This document shows, piece after piece, positions 1 through 8,381 of a stretch of DNA of 64,000 nt. A program made the translations under genes and the position numbers. Within the stretch, counting starts at the first letter, position 1. Every line of letters begins with the position of its first letter. The DNA comes from Cobetia crustatorum (GTDB taxonomy: Bacteria > Pseudomonadota > Gammaproteobacteria > Pseudomonadales > Halomonadaceae). The stretch covers positions 82,032-146,031 of the forward strand of contig NZ_JEMF01000025.1 in the NCBI RefSeq assembly GCF_000591415.1, given 5' to 3'. The notes under the pieces are model-generated. The model was not told where the DNA came from, made no database searches, and saw only the letters and a program-made list of their open reading frames with translations.

Positions 1-984
1 TTTCGTTTCCATGAACAATCTGCCCAGATATTCGCCGAGCACGCCGATGGAGATCAGCTGCATGCCACCAAAGAAAAGTACCGCCACCATCAATGACGCA
101 TAACCCGGCGCATCGATGCCGAAGAAGACGGTCTTGCTGATAATGACGAGAATATAGAGGAAGGCCAGTGCTGCAACGCCCACGCCCAGGTAGGTCCAGA
201 CACGTAACGGCCAGGTGGAGAAACTCACCACACCATCGAGAGCGAAGTTCCACAGTTTCCAATAATTGAACTTGGTAACGCCCGCCGTACGCCCCGGGCG
301 CTGGTAGGTCACACCGACAGAGCGGTAGCCTGGCCAAGAGAACAGCCCTTTCATGAAGCGGTTCCGCTCCGGCAAGCGGCGTAGCGCTTCAACGACTCGT
401 CGATCCAGCAGACGGAAGTCACCCGCATCACGCGGAATTTCGGTGTAGGTCACACGGTTGAAGACGCGATAGAACAGACCCGCCGTCTGACGCTTGGTCG
501 CCGTATCTTCATTGCGGGCTGCTCGGACGCCATAAACCATGTCATAGCCGGCCTGCCATTGAGTAATGAAGTCGAGAATCACTTCGGGCGGGTCCTGTAA
601 ATCAACATCCATTGGCACGACAGCATCACCGCGTGCCTGCTCGATACCGGCGCTCATCGCAGCTTCTTTACCGAAGTTACGTGTCAAACTCAGATAACGT
701 ACGCGTGAGTCGCTCGCGGCGGCGGCCTCCAGGCAGGTCAGAGTGCCATCGTTGGAGCCGTCATCGACGAACAGGATTTCCAGGTGCGGCACCTTGTCAC
801 CAAGGGTTTCCTCGATCGCCTCCAGAAACAAGCTAATCGTGTCTTCTTCGTTCATCACCGGCACCACCAGCGACAGCATCCAATCCCCTGACTGACGACG
901 TGTCATGTCACGAGGAATATACGTTGCAGATGCTGTCCGATCATTATCAGTCTGTGCACGGGGCGAATCAGTGGGAGATCGCAT
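1..984 (-). CDS. Glycosyltransferase family 2 (GtrB/ArnC-like, polyprenol-phosphate), partial
   Basis: Membrane glycosyltransferase that probably moves a sugar from a nucleotide donor to a polyprenyl phosphate on the cytoplasmic face. The GT-A fold is visible from about residue 35 (SLVVPVMNEEDTI), with FVDDGSNDGT, the SLTRNFGKEAAMSAG block and VPMDVDLQDPPE as the metal/nucleotide motif. Two hydrophobic segments follow near residues 240-270 and 275-305, as in GtrB and ArnC proteins. The start at 984 follows GGAGGAG with 6 nt spacing. The frame is open to the window edge; 328 residues are seen, so the gene is nearly complete. It is a single gene here and its substrate cannot be told. Family certain; role inferred. 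Confidence 0.88.
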   Translation of the reverse strand, partial: MRSPTDSPRAQTDNDRTASATYIPRDMTRRQSGDWMLSLVVPVMNEEDTISLFLEAIEETLGDKVPHLEILFVDDGSNDGTLTCLEAAAASDSRVRYLSLTRNFGKEAAMSAGIEQARGDAVVPMDVDLQDPPEVILDFITQWQAGYDMVYGVRAARNEDTATKRQTAGLFYRVFNRVTYTEIPRDAGDFRLLDRRVVEALRRLPERNRFMKGLFSWPGYRSVGVTYQRPGRTAGVTKFNYWKLWNFALDGVVSFSTWPLRVWTYLGVGVAALAFLYILVIISKTVFFGIDAPGYASLMVAVLFFGGMQLISIGVLGEYLGRLFMETK

Positions 985-1571
985 ATCTTTCTCCTCCATA
1001 AAAGAGACCCGAATAAAGCCCAAAAGGTCTGCTTCACTACAAGGGTGATTGACCCATGATATATCGCTCTCAGCACGGATCAGGCGTTAACGAACCACTA
1101 TTTCCAGTCTCTCTCGAAGGCGCCTCTTCTCAGTCTCTATTGGCAGATTATCTACGCAGCCACCGTCCACACCCCCTGCATCGAGCTCGCGCTCATTCAA
1201 TAAAGTTTGATCAGTAAAGACATGCCATAAAAAAGCGCGTCATGAAAGATGCCTGCCAGAGGTATTGCCATCAATCTGACAAAGAGGTTGCTATCAAAAG
1301 GTGGGGACGCCCCCCGTAATTACAATGTCAGCTGCATCGCATGACCGCATTGTCATCAGCAGGGATGGCACATAAACCACAGGCGTTATAGGGCGAGAGA
1401 TCAGTTCAAGTAAAGCGATATTTATACTTTGGCAGTAGCGAGCAGGCAGACCACTGACAGTAAACAGCAGAGACACAAAGGGCCATCACATGGACGGCCC
1501 TTTGTATCTCCAAGGGAATACGAGCGAGCTGTCACATCAATGTTCCACATTCAGCAAGGATGTGACGTGTA
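985..1571. other. Intergenic gap between glycosyltransferase and cyd operon
   Basis: 587 bases without a convincing gene. Short frames here lack ribosome binding sites and family resemblance. The region must hold the glycosyltransferase promoter and, at 1476-1504, a hairpin that probably ends the cyd transcript. Nothing else stands out. Confidence 0.6.
1476..1504 (-). terminator. Stem-loop after the cyd operon
   Basis: Nine-base-pair perfect stem (CAAAGGGCC / GGCCCTTTG) with an 11-nt loop, about 70 bases beyond the ybgE stop. The T-run is only three bases long, so it is a modest intrinsic terminator, usable in either direction. Confidence 0.5.
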
Positions 1572-1874
1572 TCAGCTCATGCTGAGTGCAATCAGCGTGA
1601 TGATGAGCAGGCACCAACTCAGTGGAGCCCCCAGCAACCAGGCGCGATGCGGATGATGAGGCACCAGCCCGACACCATGCGTGAAGCCAGCGCCCAGCCC
1701 CCATAACGCTATCAGTAGCATCACGTAGCGCGGCCCGGTCGCCATTGAGGCGATGGCATCGGGGCCTAGTAACATCCAGACCGCGACGAGCGAGGCCAGT
1801 ATCAGCGAGGCTAGATGCGCCGGGCGTGTACGGCTCCAGGCCGGAGGGCGTGATTCATACCAGGGTCGTGACAT
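1572..1874 (-). CDS. ybgE: Cyd operon protein YbgE
   Basis: Small inner-membrane protein of about 100 residues with three hydrophobic segments (near residues 20-38, 47-66 and 78-98). It is the fourth gene of the cytochrome bd operon. Its position behind cydX, its size and its topology match the YbgE family, whose exact role in bd oxidase function is not settled. The start at 1874 is chosen over a longer frame to 1952 because GGGAGAG lies 6 nt before this ATG and the extra N-terminus (MKKRACRRHADH...) looks non-coding. Family call from context plus topology. Confidence 0.78.
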   Translation of the reverse strand: MSRPWYESRPPAWSRTRPAHLASLILASLVAVWMLLGPDAIASMATGPRYVMLLIALWGLGAGFTHGVGLVPHHPHRAWLLGAPLSWCLLIITLIALSMS

Positions 1875-1976
1875 CGTACGCTCTCCCTTGTCTTGTGGCC
1901 GAGTCACCGCAAAGCGGTGATCAGCATGACGGCGGCATGCCCTCTTCTTCAAGCATGCCGCTAGACGACATGTTAC

Positions 1977-2078
1977 TCAATCATCGTCAAAGGTATGGGT
2001 CTGCTCAAGCCATAATGCATTGATGATGCCCGCAAAGCAGGCCAGCAGTACACCGAGAATCCAGGCGAAATACCACAT
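1977..2078 (-). CDS. cydX: Cytochrome bd oxidase small subunit CydX
   Basis: Thirty-three-residue single-pass membrane peptide beginning MWYFAWILGVLLACFAG and ending in a short acidic tail (TFDDD). It matches CydX, which packs against CydA and stabilises the haem b595/d site. It lies between cydB and ybgE, the usual place. A clear GGGAGG site sits 8 nt upstream of the ATG. The conserved W-Y-F-A-W-x-L-G start and the Glu after the membrane segment (LWLEQ) are visible. It is too short for ordinary gene callers with a 60-codon cutoff. Confidence 0.93.
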   Translation of the reverse strand: MWYFAWILGVLLACFAGIINALWLEQTHTFDDD

Positions 2079-2144
2079 GATCGTTGCCTCCCGGCGAGGG
2101 AACTGCCCTCGCCTGTTACCTGTCAGGATGTTTTCTCGTGCCTG

Positions 2145-2166
2145 GCAGCCCCGTCAAGGGCTGCCA
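2145..2166 (-). other. Stem-loop between cydB and cydX
   Basis: GGCAGCC and GGCTGCC form a seven-base-pair stem with an 8-nt loop just after the cydB stop; a second stem GGCGAGGG/CCCTCGCC lies at about 2093-2113. There is no T-run, so these are more likely RNA processing or stability elements inside the operon than terminators. Confidence 0.45.
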
Positions 2167-2205
2167 GCTGAGAGTGGCTCAGTGTTCAACTCGAGCGACA
2201 ACGGC

Positions 2206-3339
2206 TCAATAAAGGCTATGCCCGCTCGAGTCGATATGATCGACCGTCACACGACGCCACATCTTCACGTAGCACCAGGTGGTATAGAGGATGATGGTCG
2301 GCACCATCACCACCCCTGCTACGGTGACGATGGAGAGTGTCAGCTCGCTGGAGACCGCATCCCACAGCGTAAGGCTGGCCTCTCCCATGCGCGAGGACGG
2401 CACGATGAACGGGAACATGCTGATGCCTGCAGTGGCCACGACGCCACCAGTGCCCAGGGAGCTTGCCGTAAAGGCTGCGCCGCCCTTGCGCTTGGCTGCC
2501 AGCAGCATCGCTGCCAGTACGCCCACGACGGCACTGGCAGGTGCCAGCAGTGTCAGCGGCTCTTTGCTGTAAACGTCCAGCCAGCTACCCGGCCCGACCT
2601 GCTTATCGAGCAACTGGAGTGCGCTACCGGTATCGCCCATCTGCTCGATTCCGTAGCCCATGCCTGACAACCACACCCACAGACCGCCCAGCCCGAACAG
2701 GCCCAGTGTCAACAGTCCCAATGGCTGCACCAGACGCGCACTGCGTGCCGCGATGACATCATCGGCGCGTGCGACCAGCCAGGTACCACCATGCAGCATC
2801 ACCATGCTGATCGACAGCGCAGCACATAGCAGTGCGAACGGATTGAACAAGCCCAGATAACTTCCGGTATAGCTGGCACGCATATACTGATCGACTTCCA
2901 GCGGAATACCCTGCAACAGGTTGCCGAAGATGAGTCCAAAGAACATGGTCGGAATCAAGCTACCCGCCACGATGCCGCGGTCCCACCAAGCGCGCCACTG
3001 GGTGCTCTCGAGCTTGGAGCGATAGTCAAAGCCCAGCGGGCGGAAGAACAGTGAGAATAGAATGGTCAGCATCGCGAAATAGAAGCTGGAGAATACAGCG
3101 CCGTACACCACCGGCCAGACGGCGAACACTGCCCCGATGGCTGTCACCAACCAGACCTGGTTGCCATCCCAATGCGGCGCAAGCGTATTGATCACCACAC
3201 GGCGCTCACTGTCACTGCGGCTGACCAACGGCATCAGCATCGCTGCGCCCATGTCCATGCCATCGGTGATGACAAAGCCGATCAGCAGCAGGCCTACCGC
3301 CACCCACCAGAACAGCTTGAGGATTTCATAATCCCACAT
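2206..3339 (-). CDS. cydB: Cytochrome bd ubiquinol oxidase subunit II
   Basis: CydB, 377 residues, the usual size. It is the second large subunit of the cytochrome bd quinol oxidase in the inner membrane, which reduces oxygen to water with electrons from quinol without pumping protons. The N-terminus has FVITDGMDMGAAML, the conserved acidic motif of CydB, followed by eight or so further membrane segments. The gene starts at an ATG with GGAG 9 nt upstream and lies 6 bases behind the cydA stop, so the two are co-transcribed and probably translationally coupled. The family call is secure. Confidence 0.97.
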   Translation of the reverse strand: MWDYEILKLFWWVAVGLLLIGFVITDGMDMGAAMLMPLVSRSDSERRVVINTLAPHWDGNQVWLVTAIGAVFAVWPVVYGAVFSSFYFAMLTILFSLFFRPLGFDYRSKLESTQWRAWWDRGIVAGSLIPTMFFGLIFGNLLQGIPLEVDQYMRASYTGSYLGLFNPFALLCAALSISMVMLHGGTWLVARADDVIAARSARLVQPLGLLTLGLFGLGGLWVWLSGMGYGIEQMGDTGSALQLLDKQVGPGSWLDVYSKEPLTLLAPASAVVGVLAAMLLAAKRKGGAAFTASSLGTGGVVATAGISMFPFIVPSSRMGEASLTLWDAVSSELTLSIVTVAGVVMVPTIILYTTWCYVKMWRRVTVDHIDSSGHSLY

Positions 3340-3345
3340 GGTCCA

Positions 3346-4962
3346 TTACTCCTTGAATGACGGCGAAGGATTGAGAGACATGCCATCATCTTCCGCCACG
3401 GCACCGTTGCTCATGCCATCGCGCTCGAAGTGATAGCGACCGGTATGCAGCGAGGACGGTCCCTTGCGTGCGAAGTGGAACATCAGCCACATCTCGATCA
3501 CGAAGAACACGCTATAGAAGACGATGAAGCCCCCGATGGACCACCACAGGTCAGACTCTTCCAGACTGGAAGCTGCCATGAAGGTCGGCAGGATTTCCCC
3601 GACTGCCCACGGCTGACGGCCAAACTCCGCGACGAACCAGCCAGTTTCTGCGGCGATGAACGGCAGCGGAATCGATAACAGGCAGATCCACAGGAAGGGG
3701 CGCACGTCGAATCGGTGCTTGGCGGTCATCCAGACGGCACCGATAAAGATCAACAGCATGGCCATGCCACACGCCACCATGATGCGGAAAGAGAAGAATA
3801 GCGGCGCGACGGACGGAATGGAGTCATCAGTCGCCTTGTCAATCATCTCAAGTGTCGCATCAGACGGCGTCTCGACGTAACGCTTGAGCAGCATGCCGTA
3901 ACCCAGATCATTCTTGACGGCATCGAAGGCTTTACGGGTCGCGATATCATCCTGGCCGCTACGCAGCTGTTCGAGTAGGTCATAAGCCTTCATGCCATTG
4001 ATGATACGCACGCGGTGCTCAGCCTTGAGCTCCTTGATTCCCGGTATTTCAGTATCCAGTGAGCGTGTGCCAATCAACCCCATCACGTACGGGATATGAA
4101 TGCCGTAGTCGGTGTGCTGGGTCTCCTCATCCGGCAGACCAATCAGCGTGAAGGAGGCAGGTGCTGGCTCGGTCTCCCACATCGCTTCAATAGCCGCCAT
4201 CTTGGCCTTCTGCACGTCACCAACCTCGTAACCGGACTCATCGCCCAACACGATGACGGAGGCCACCGAGAAGAGACCAAAGGCGGCGGCGATGGCGAAG
4301 CTGCGCTTGGCAAAGCCGAGATCACGCCCTTTCAGCAGATAGAAGGCGCTGATACCGAGCACGAACATGGCGCCAGTGACATAGCCTGCTGACACGGTGT
4401 GAACGAACTTGGCCTGGGCGACCGGATTGAAGACCACCTCAGAGAAGCTGGTCAGCTCCATGCGCATGGTTTCGAAGTTGAATTCCGCGCCGACCGGATT
4501 CTGCATCCAGCCGTTGGCAATCAAGATCCACAACGCAGAGAAGTTGGAGCCAAATGCGACCAGCCAGGTCACCAGCAGGTGCTGACGCTTGGTCAGACGG
4601 TCCCAGCCGAAGAAGAATAGGCCGACAAAGGTGGATTCCAGGAAGAAGGCCACCAGCCCCTCAATAGCCAAGGGTGCTCCAAAGATGTCACCTACATAAT
4701 GCGAGTAGTAAGCCCAGTTGGTACCGAACTGGAACTCCATCGTCAGGCCCGTGGCCACGCCAAGCGCAAAGTTGATGCCAAATAACTTGCCCCAGAACTT
4801 CGTCATGTCCTGATAGACCTGCTTACCGGTCATGACATACAGGGATTCCATGATGGCCAGCAGGAACGCCATGCCAATGGTCAATGGTACGAACAGGAAG
4901 TGATAGAGCACGGTCATGCCAAACTGGAACCGTGACAACTCCACAACGGTATCGGAGATCAT
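3346..4962 (-). CDS. cydA: Cytochrome bd ubiquinol oxidase subunit I
   Basis: CydA, 538 residues, the haem-bearing subunit of cytochrome bd quinol oxidase. Visible features are the N-terminal haem-ligand His near residue 21 (VLYHFLFVPLTIG), the conserved Glu pair region (IEGLVAFFLESTF, about residues 99-107) and the C-terminal AEFGRQPWAVGEILPT motif. The periplasmic Q-loop (about residues 255-390) is the long E. coli-like type, which supports a bd-I quinol oxidase rather than a CIO-type enzyme. The start at 4962 follows GGGG with 6 nt spacing. It heads the cydABX-ybgE operon and is usually used under low oxygen or respiratory stress. Confidence 0.97.
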   Translation of the reverse strand: MISDTVVELSRFQFGMTVLYHFLFVPLTIGMAFLLAIMESLYVMTGKQVYQDMTKFWGKLFGINFALGVATGLTMEFQFGTNWAYYSHYVGDIFGAPLAIEGLVAFFLESTFVGLFFFGWDRLTKRQHLLVTWLVAFGSNFSALWILIANGWMQNPVGAEFNFETMRMELTSFSEVVFNPVAQAKFVHTVSAGYVTGAMFVLGISAFYLLKGRDLGFAKRSFAIAAAFGLFSVASVIVLGDESGYEVGDVQKAKMAAIEAMWETEPAPASFTLIGLPDEETQHTDYGIHIPYVMGLIGTRSLDTEIPGIKELKAEHRVRIINGMKAYDLLEQLRSGQDDIATRKAFDAVKNDLGYGMLLKRYVETPSDATLEMIDKATDDSIPSVAPLFFSFRIMVACGMAMLLIFIGAVWMTAKHRFDVRPFLWICLLSIPLPFIAAETGWFVAEFGRQPWAVGEILPTFMAASSLEESDLWWSIGGFIVFYSVFFVIEMWLMFHFARKGPSSLHTGRYHFERDGMSNGAVAEDDGMSLNPSPSFKE

Positions 4963-5434
4963 GTCTTACCCCTTTGCGATAAGGCGGACGGTCAAACTGC
5001 CGTCACTGCATGCGCTTGCCACCGAAGACGGGAGAATGACGTCAGGCCCGTCCCTCGCCGGCAAGCACACAGGTGCTAGAACCTTGACCACCATTTTCAC
5101 CGCTCCTGCGCAGCGCTCCAGATGGCAGGTTGTCGCAGCGAGGGGCGCAGGGAGTGCAGATCTCGCACACACAAAGGCCCTGCATGGCCACAGGCCGCAT
5201 GAATGCTGGCGACCACCCATTTTTTCGACTGGAGACTCGTCGCCCCAGTGATAGTGCGACTGCGACTATCGACCACACTCCTGCGTGAGGTTTTACCCGC
5301 CAGCAACTCAACTTTGCCCTGCCGCTGACTACCCCTTCTCCAGCAGGCTAACTATGATGACGCTTCATTGTTGGAGGAGCGCAGGGAATGCCATCCCTCC
5401 AACTCATTGTCTTCCTGGCTCGTGAACACTTTCC
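4963..5434. other. Divergent promoter region cydA / InaA-type kinase
   Basis: 472 bases between two divergent genes. Short frames on the minus strand lack start signals or family resemblance. I could not pick out a confident FNR or ArcA site. The region must hold the promoters of both the cyd operon and the kinase gene. Confidence 0.5.
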
Positions 5435-6265
5435 ATGACTCAACTTCCCGCTCTCAGCCCCAGTGCAAATGCACCGCGCGGGCATGCCGATTACTGTGAA
5501 CCTGCGCTTGCCAAGTTGTTGGTACACCATGAGCTCAATAGCTTCGAACGCCTCTGGCAAGTGGCAGCAGAGGACGTCGATATCCCCAACCGTGAACGCG
5601 GTGGCGTCTCGACGGTCTCGCTGCTGACGCTGAAGGATGAAGATGGCCAAACACACCGGCTATACCTCAAACGTCAAACCAACCACTTGGCACGTAGCAT
5701 AGTCCGTCCTTGGGGAGAGCCTACCTTTTCACGTGAATGGCGCGCGATTCGCCGCTATCACTCGCTAGGCATCCCTGCGGTAGAGGCTGGTTGGTACGGT
5801 GAGCGCAAGCAGGGTAAGCACTGGCGCGCCATCCTGATCACCTTTGATCTGACCGGTCGCGATGATCTGGATACTTGGCACGCACGCTGGCCGGAGCTGG
5901 ATAGCGCGCGTCGCAAGCAAATCATCACTGCCAGTGCTCGCCTGGTGCGTCAGATACATCAGGCCGGGATGATGCATGGCTGCCTGTTCCCCAAGCACCT
6001 CTTCCTTAATCGCCTGGAAACATCCTCTGATGCCAACCAGCAGATGGACGCCGTGATCATCGACCTCGAGAAGACGCGGCGTTTCGTGCTGCGCCGCCAT
6101 GAGTGCCTACGTGACCTCTATGTACTGTGGAGGCGCCTCACACACTGGCAGCAAGACGATTGGCGTCAATTTCTGGCGATATATTGCGACACCGCCCCTC
6201 AGTCAACAGAGATCAGCCGCTGGCTGAATCAGCTCGAGTTGCGCAGCCAACGCAAGCGTCACTGA
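5435..6265 (+). CDS. InaA-type Kdo/LPS kinase family protein
   Basis: Cytoplasmic kinase-like protein of 276 residues in the RfaP/InaA group (Kdo/WaaP kinase fold). The pattern runs from an ATP-binding Lys (YLKRQ, about residue 78) through a Glu helix (SREWRAIRRY, about 102) to the catalytic-loop equivalent HGCLFPKHLFL (about 180) and the DFG equivalent VIIDLEKTRR (about 208). As in InaA proteins, a Cys replaces the Asp of HGD in the loop. RfaP-type enzymes phosphorylate lipopolysaccharide core heptose; InaA proteins of pseudomonads are acid-inducible and their substrate is not known. It is a lone gene divergent from cydA. Family good, substrate unknown. Confidence 0.8.
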   Translation: MTQLPALSPSANAPRGHADYCEPALAKLLVHHELNSFERLWQVAAEDVDIPNRERGGVSTVSLLTLKDEDGQTHRLYLKRQTNHLARSIVRPWGEPTFSREWRAIRRYHSLGIPAVEAGWYGERKQGKHWRAILITFDLTGRDDLDTWHARWPELDSARRKQIITASARLVRQIHQAGMMHGCLFPKHLFLNRLETSSDANQQMDAVIIDLEKTRRFVLRRHECLRDLYVLWRRLTHWQQDDWRQFLAIYCDTAPQSTEISRWLNQLELRSQRKRH

Positions 6266-6466
6266 ATCAGCACCTTGGTGGCGTGAACACACACTGTGTA
6301 GTATGCGCTCACGCCACAGACCTCTTAATACCAAGGTCTCATTAACCTGTCAGAAACATGAACACGGATGTCTCCCAACAGCGCCATTTGGAGTCTCAGC
6401 CTCGAGACATTCACGTTTACTGAAATAATCGGTAACATCCGCTAACAAGACGCTATAAATGTTTTC

Positions 6467-6509
6467 AAACATTGTTCTAAAAAAATGCTTGCCAAACAGA
6501 ACAGTGTTT
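6467..6509 (+). promoter_or_regulatory. Inverted repeat over the ompW promoter
   Basis: AAACATTGTTCT at 6467-6478 and AGAACAGTGTTT at 6498-6509 are reverse complements at 11 of 12 positions, with 19 bases between them. The right arm lies in the spacer of a putative sigma-70 promoter (TTGCCA at 6489-6494, 16 bp, TTATAG at 6511-6516). This is a plausible operator for regulation of ompW, but the regulator is not known. Confidence 0.45.
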
Positions 6510-6516
6510 CTTATAG
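6489..6516 (+). promoter_or_regulatory. Putative sigma-70 promoter of ompW
   Basis: TTGCCA, 16 bases, TTATAG, placed about 115 bases before the ompW start. The surrounding stretch 6430-6515 is clearly AT-richer than the genes on either side. It is the best match in the 365-base gap, which otherwise holds nothing recognisable. Confidence 0.42.
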
Positions 6517-6630
6517 TTCGTCTCGTCCCCTGATCGACGCAGCCACGCAGAGTACCCGGCCAAGGCCATACGATAGCGAGGCACTGCTGACAGGAAGCCC
6601 ACGAGGCTAATGCTTCTAGGAGAATTACAT

Positions 6631-7224
6631 ATGAACGCTATCAAGATCCTGACCGCTACTGTTATCGCTGGCACCATGGCAATGGGCGCACAATCTGCAA
6701 TGGCCTATGGCAAGGGTGATATCTTCCTGCGTGGTGGTGTTGCCAAGGTTGACGGCAAGTCCAACAACGGCAATGGCCTGGTAGCCAAGGACGAATCTGG
6801 CTTCGCCGGTTCCGTGGGCTACATGTTCCACGACAAGCTGGCAGTTGCCCTGCAGTCCACTGAAGAATTCAGCACCGATTTCGAAAATGGCGAAGGCAAC
6901 TTCAGCCAGATGCCGATCAATCTGATGCTTCAGTACTACCCGCTGGGCGGCACTGATGCTCGCATCCAGCCGTATGCTGGGGCTGGCCTGAACTACACCC
7001 ACTTCTCCAGCGAATCCGCTTACGGACAAAGCATGGACATCGACGACAGCTACGGCGCTGCTGCCGAGCTGGGTGTGGATCTGAAGGTCAACGAATCCTG
7101 GGCAGTCAACGGCTTCGCTCGTTATGCCGACGTCAAGGCTGACACCAAGATCAACGGTCAGGATGTCAACGACACCGAACTGGATCCGGTTACCGTCGGC
7201 GCCGGTGTGACCTACCGCTTCTAA
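6631..7224 (+). CDS. ompW: OmpW family outer membrane protein
   Basis: Outer-membrane eight-stranded beta-barrel of the OmpW family, which forms a narrow hydrophobic channel. The start at 6631 is used instead of 6610 because AGGAG lies 8 nt upstream and a signal peptide begins here (MNAIKILTATVIAGTMAMG, cleavage after SAMA). The mature protein has 177 residues, the normal size. OmpW marks are FLRGGVAKV, QYYPLGG, IQPYAGAGLNYTHFS and a C-terminal aromatic (VTYRF) needed for BAM insertion. A strong terminator follows. A second paralogue lies 317 bases downstream, so the pair may be differently regulated versions of the same porin. Confidence 0.93.
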   Translation: MNAIKILTATVIAGTMAMGAQSAMAYGKGDIFLRGGVAKVDGKSNNGNGLVAKDESGFAGSVGYMFHDKLAVALQSTEEFSTDFENGEGNFSQMPINLMLQYYPLGGTDARIQPYAGAGLNYTHFSSESAYGQSMDIDDSYGAAAELGVDLKVNESWAVNGFARYADVKADTKINGQDVNDTELDPVTVGAGVTYRF

Positions 7225-7307
7225 GTACATCGTTACGTACTTAGGTAAGCAGCGAGATGGCGATACGCTAGACGGTTGATCCGTAAAGTCTTATCAAGCT
7301 CTCGTAG

Positions 7308-7341
7308 AAACGCCGCAGACCTTTCAGGTCTGCGGCGTTTT
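7308..7341 (+). terminator. Intrinsic terminator of ompW
   Basis: CGCCGCAGACC and GGTCTGCGGCG form a perfect 11-bp stem with a 5-nt loop, followed by TTTT and preceded by AAA. It lies 84 bases after the ompW stop. Confidence 0.88.
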
Positions 7342-7540
7342 CGTATGTGTGTTTCAATGACTTACAGCAAGCGCGTCCTCGACATATTTCACATGTCGCT
7401 TGCGAAAACTGACCTGTATCAAACGTATATATGTCTTGTTAGACGTGCTCGCAAGCCCTTGTCTCAGATCAACTTTTTACTTTCCTCTCTCTCTAGACTG
7501 ACGGCTCATTCTTTCTCAAGCCAGCCATTCGGGAGCGATC

Positions 7541-8257
7541 ATGCCAGCCATCAAGCCCCTCACCTCTTCAGAGCCCCACCTCGTTTCCCGAGCACAGCAG
7601 CGCCGTCAGCGCACAATGCGCTTGCTAGGTTTGGCGACACTTGCAAGCCTGACAGGTCTTGTTGCCACCCCTGCGGTAGCTGCTGAGCAACAGGCAAGTT
7701 CGCTCAATTACGGAGCGGGTCAGTTCTGGACCCGCATCGGCGTTGCCAAGGTGTCACCCACCAGCGATAACGGCCGCATTGATGCCATTGACGCCGATGT
7801 TGATGTCGGTGATGACAGCGCGTTTGCCTTCACACTGGGATATCGCTTCACGGATACCCTCGGTATCGAGCTGCTGGCCGCACAGAACTTCGAGCATGAC
7901 ATCTCACTGAATGGCGAAAAGGCCGGCTCTGTGGATCACCTGCCGCCGACACTGACCCTGCAGTACTATCCGCTCGGTGGAAGCCAGTCACGTATTCAGC
8001 CTTATATCGGCGCCGGTATTAACTACACCCACTTTTCTGATGAAACTCTCGACGACGGCACTAAGCTCGAGATGGATGATAATTGGGGGGCAGCCGCCCA
8101 GATCGGCGCTGATCTGGTGATCAACGAGCACTGGGCCGCCAACGTCGCCGTCTGGTATCTGGATATTGATTCCGACGTTACCGTCGCTGGCAGCATCCAT
8201 GACAAGGTCGAGATTGACCCCATCGTGACCATGGCCGGCATCAGCTACCGCTTCTGA
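7541..8257 (+). CDS. OmpW family outer membrane protein, second copy
   Basis: Second OmpW-type barrel, 238 residues, sharing with its neighbour the blocks FWTRIGVAKV, QYYPLGG, RIQPYIGAGINYTHFS and a terminal SYRF. The export signal is unusual: a hydrophilic lead of about 25 residues precedes the hydrophobic core (LLGLATLASLTGLVATPAVAA), giving a long n-region. The start at 7541 has GGGAG 5 nt upstream, whereas the internal ATG at 7616 has no ribosome binding site, so the long signal seems real. Sequence between barrel motifs has diverged a good deal from the first copy, so this is an old duplication or a separately acquired gene. Confidence 0.88.
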   Translation: MPAIKPLTSSEPHLVSRAQQRRQRTMRLLGLATLASLTGLVATPAVAAEQQASSLNYGAGQFWTRIGVAKVSPTSDNGRIDAIDADVDVGDDSAFAFTLGYRFTDTLGIELLAAQNFEHDISLNGEKAGSVDHLPPTLTLQYYPLGGSQSRIQPYIGAGINYTHFSDETLDDGTKLEMDDNWGAAAQIGADLVINEHWAANVAVWYLDIDSDVTVAGSIHDKVEIDPIVTMAGISYRF

Positions 8258-8307
8258 TCGTCCCGGCACACAGTACGTGGCACACAGCACCCATATCAGA
8301 CGACAGC

Positions 8308-8341
8308 GCCCCGCTGGCCTCGAGAATGGCCGGCGGGGCGC
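8308..8341 (+). terminator. GC-rich stem-loop after second ompW-like gene
   Basis: GCCCCGCTGGCC and GGCCGGCGGGGC pair (one mismatch) around an 8-nt loop. No T-run follows, so it may slow or protect rather than end transcripts. It lies between two convergent genes. Confidence 0.4.
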
Positions 8342-8381
8342 TGATGCTTTCAAGCCTCGGAAGCCAGCTGATGACCAAAAT

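Noticed and set aside
2020..2667. His-rich plus-strand frame over cydB and cydX
   Set aside because: Shadow of cydB; the His-rich stretch is the complement of codons in the real gene.
6625..7230. 201-codon minus-strand frame opposite ompW
   Set aside because: Same span as a certain OmpW gene, no start signal.
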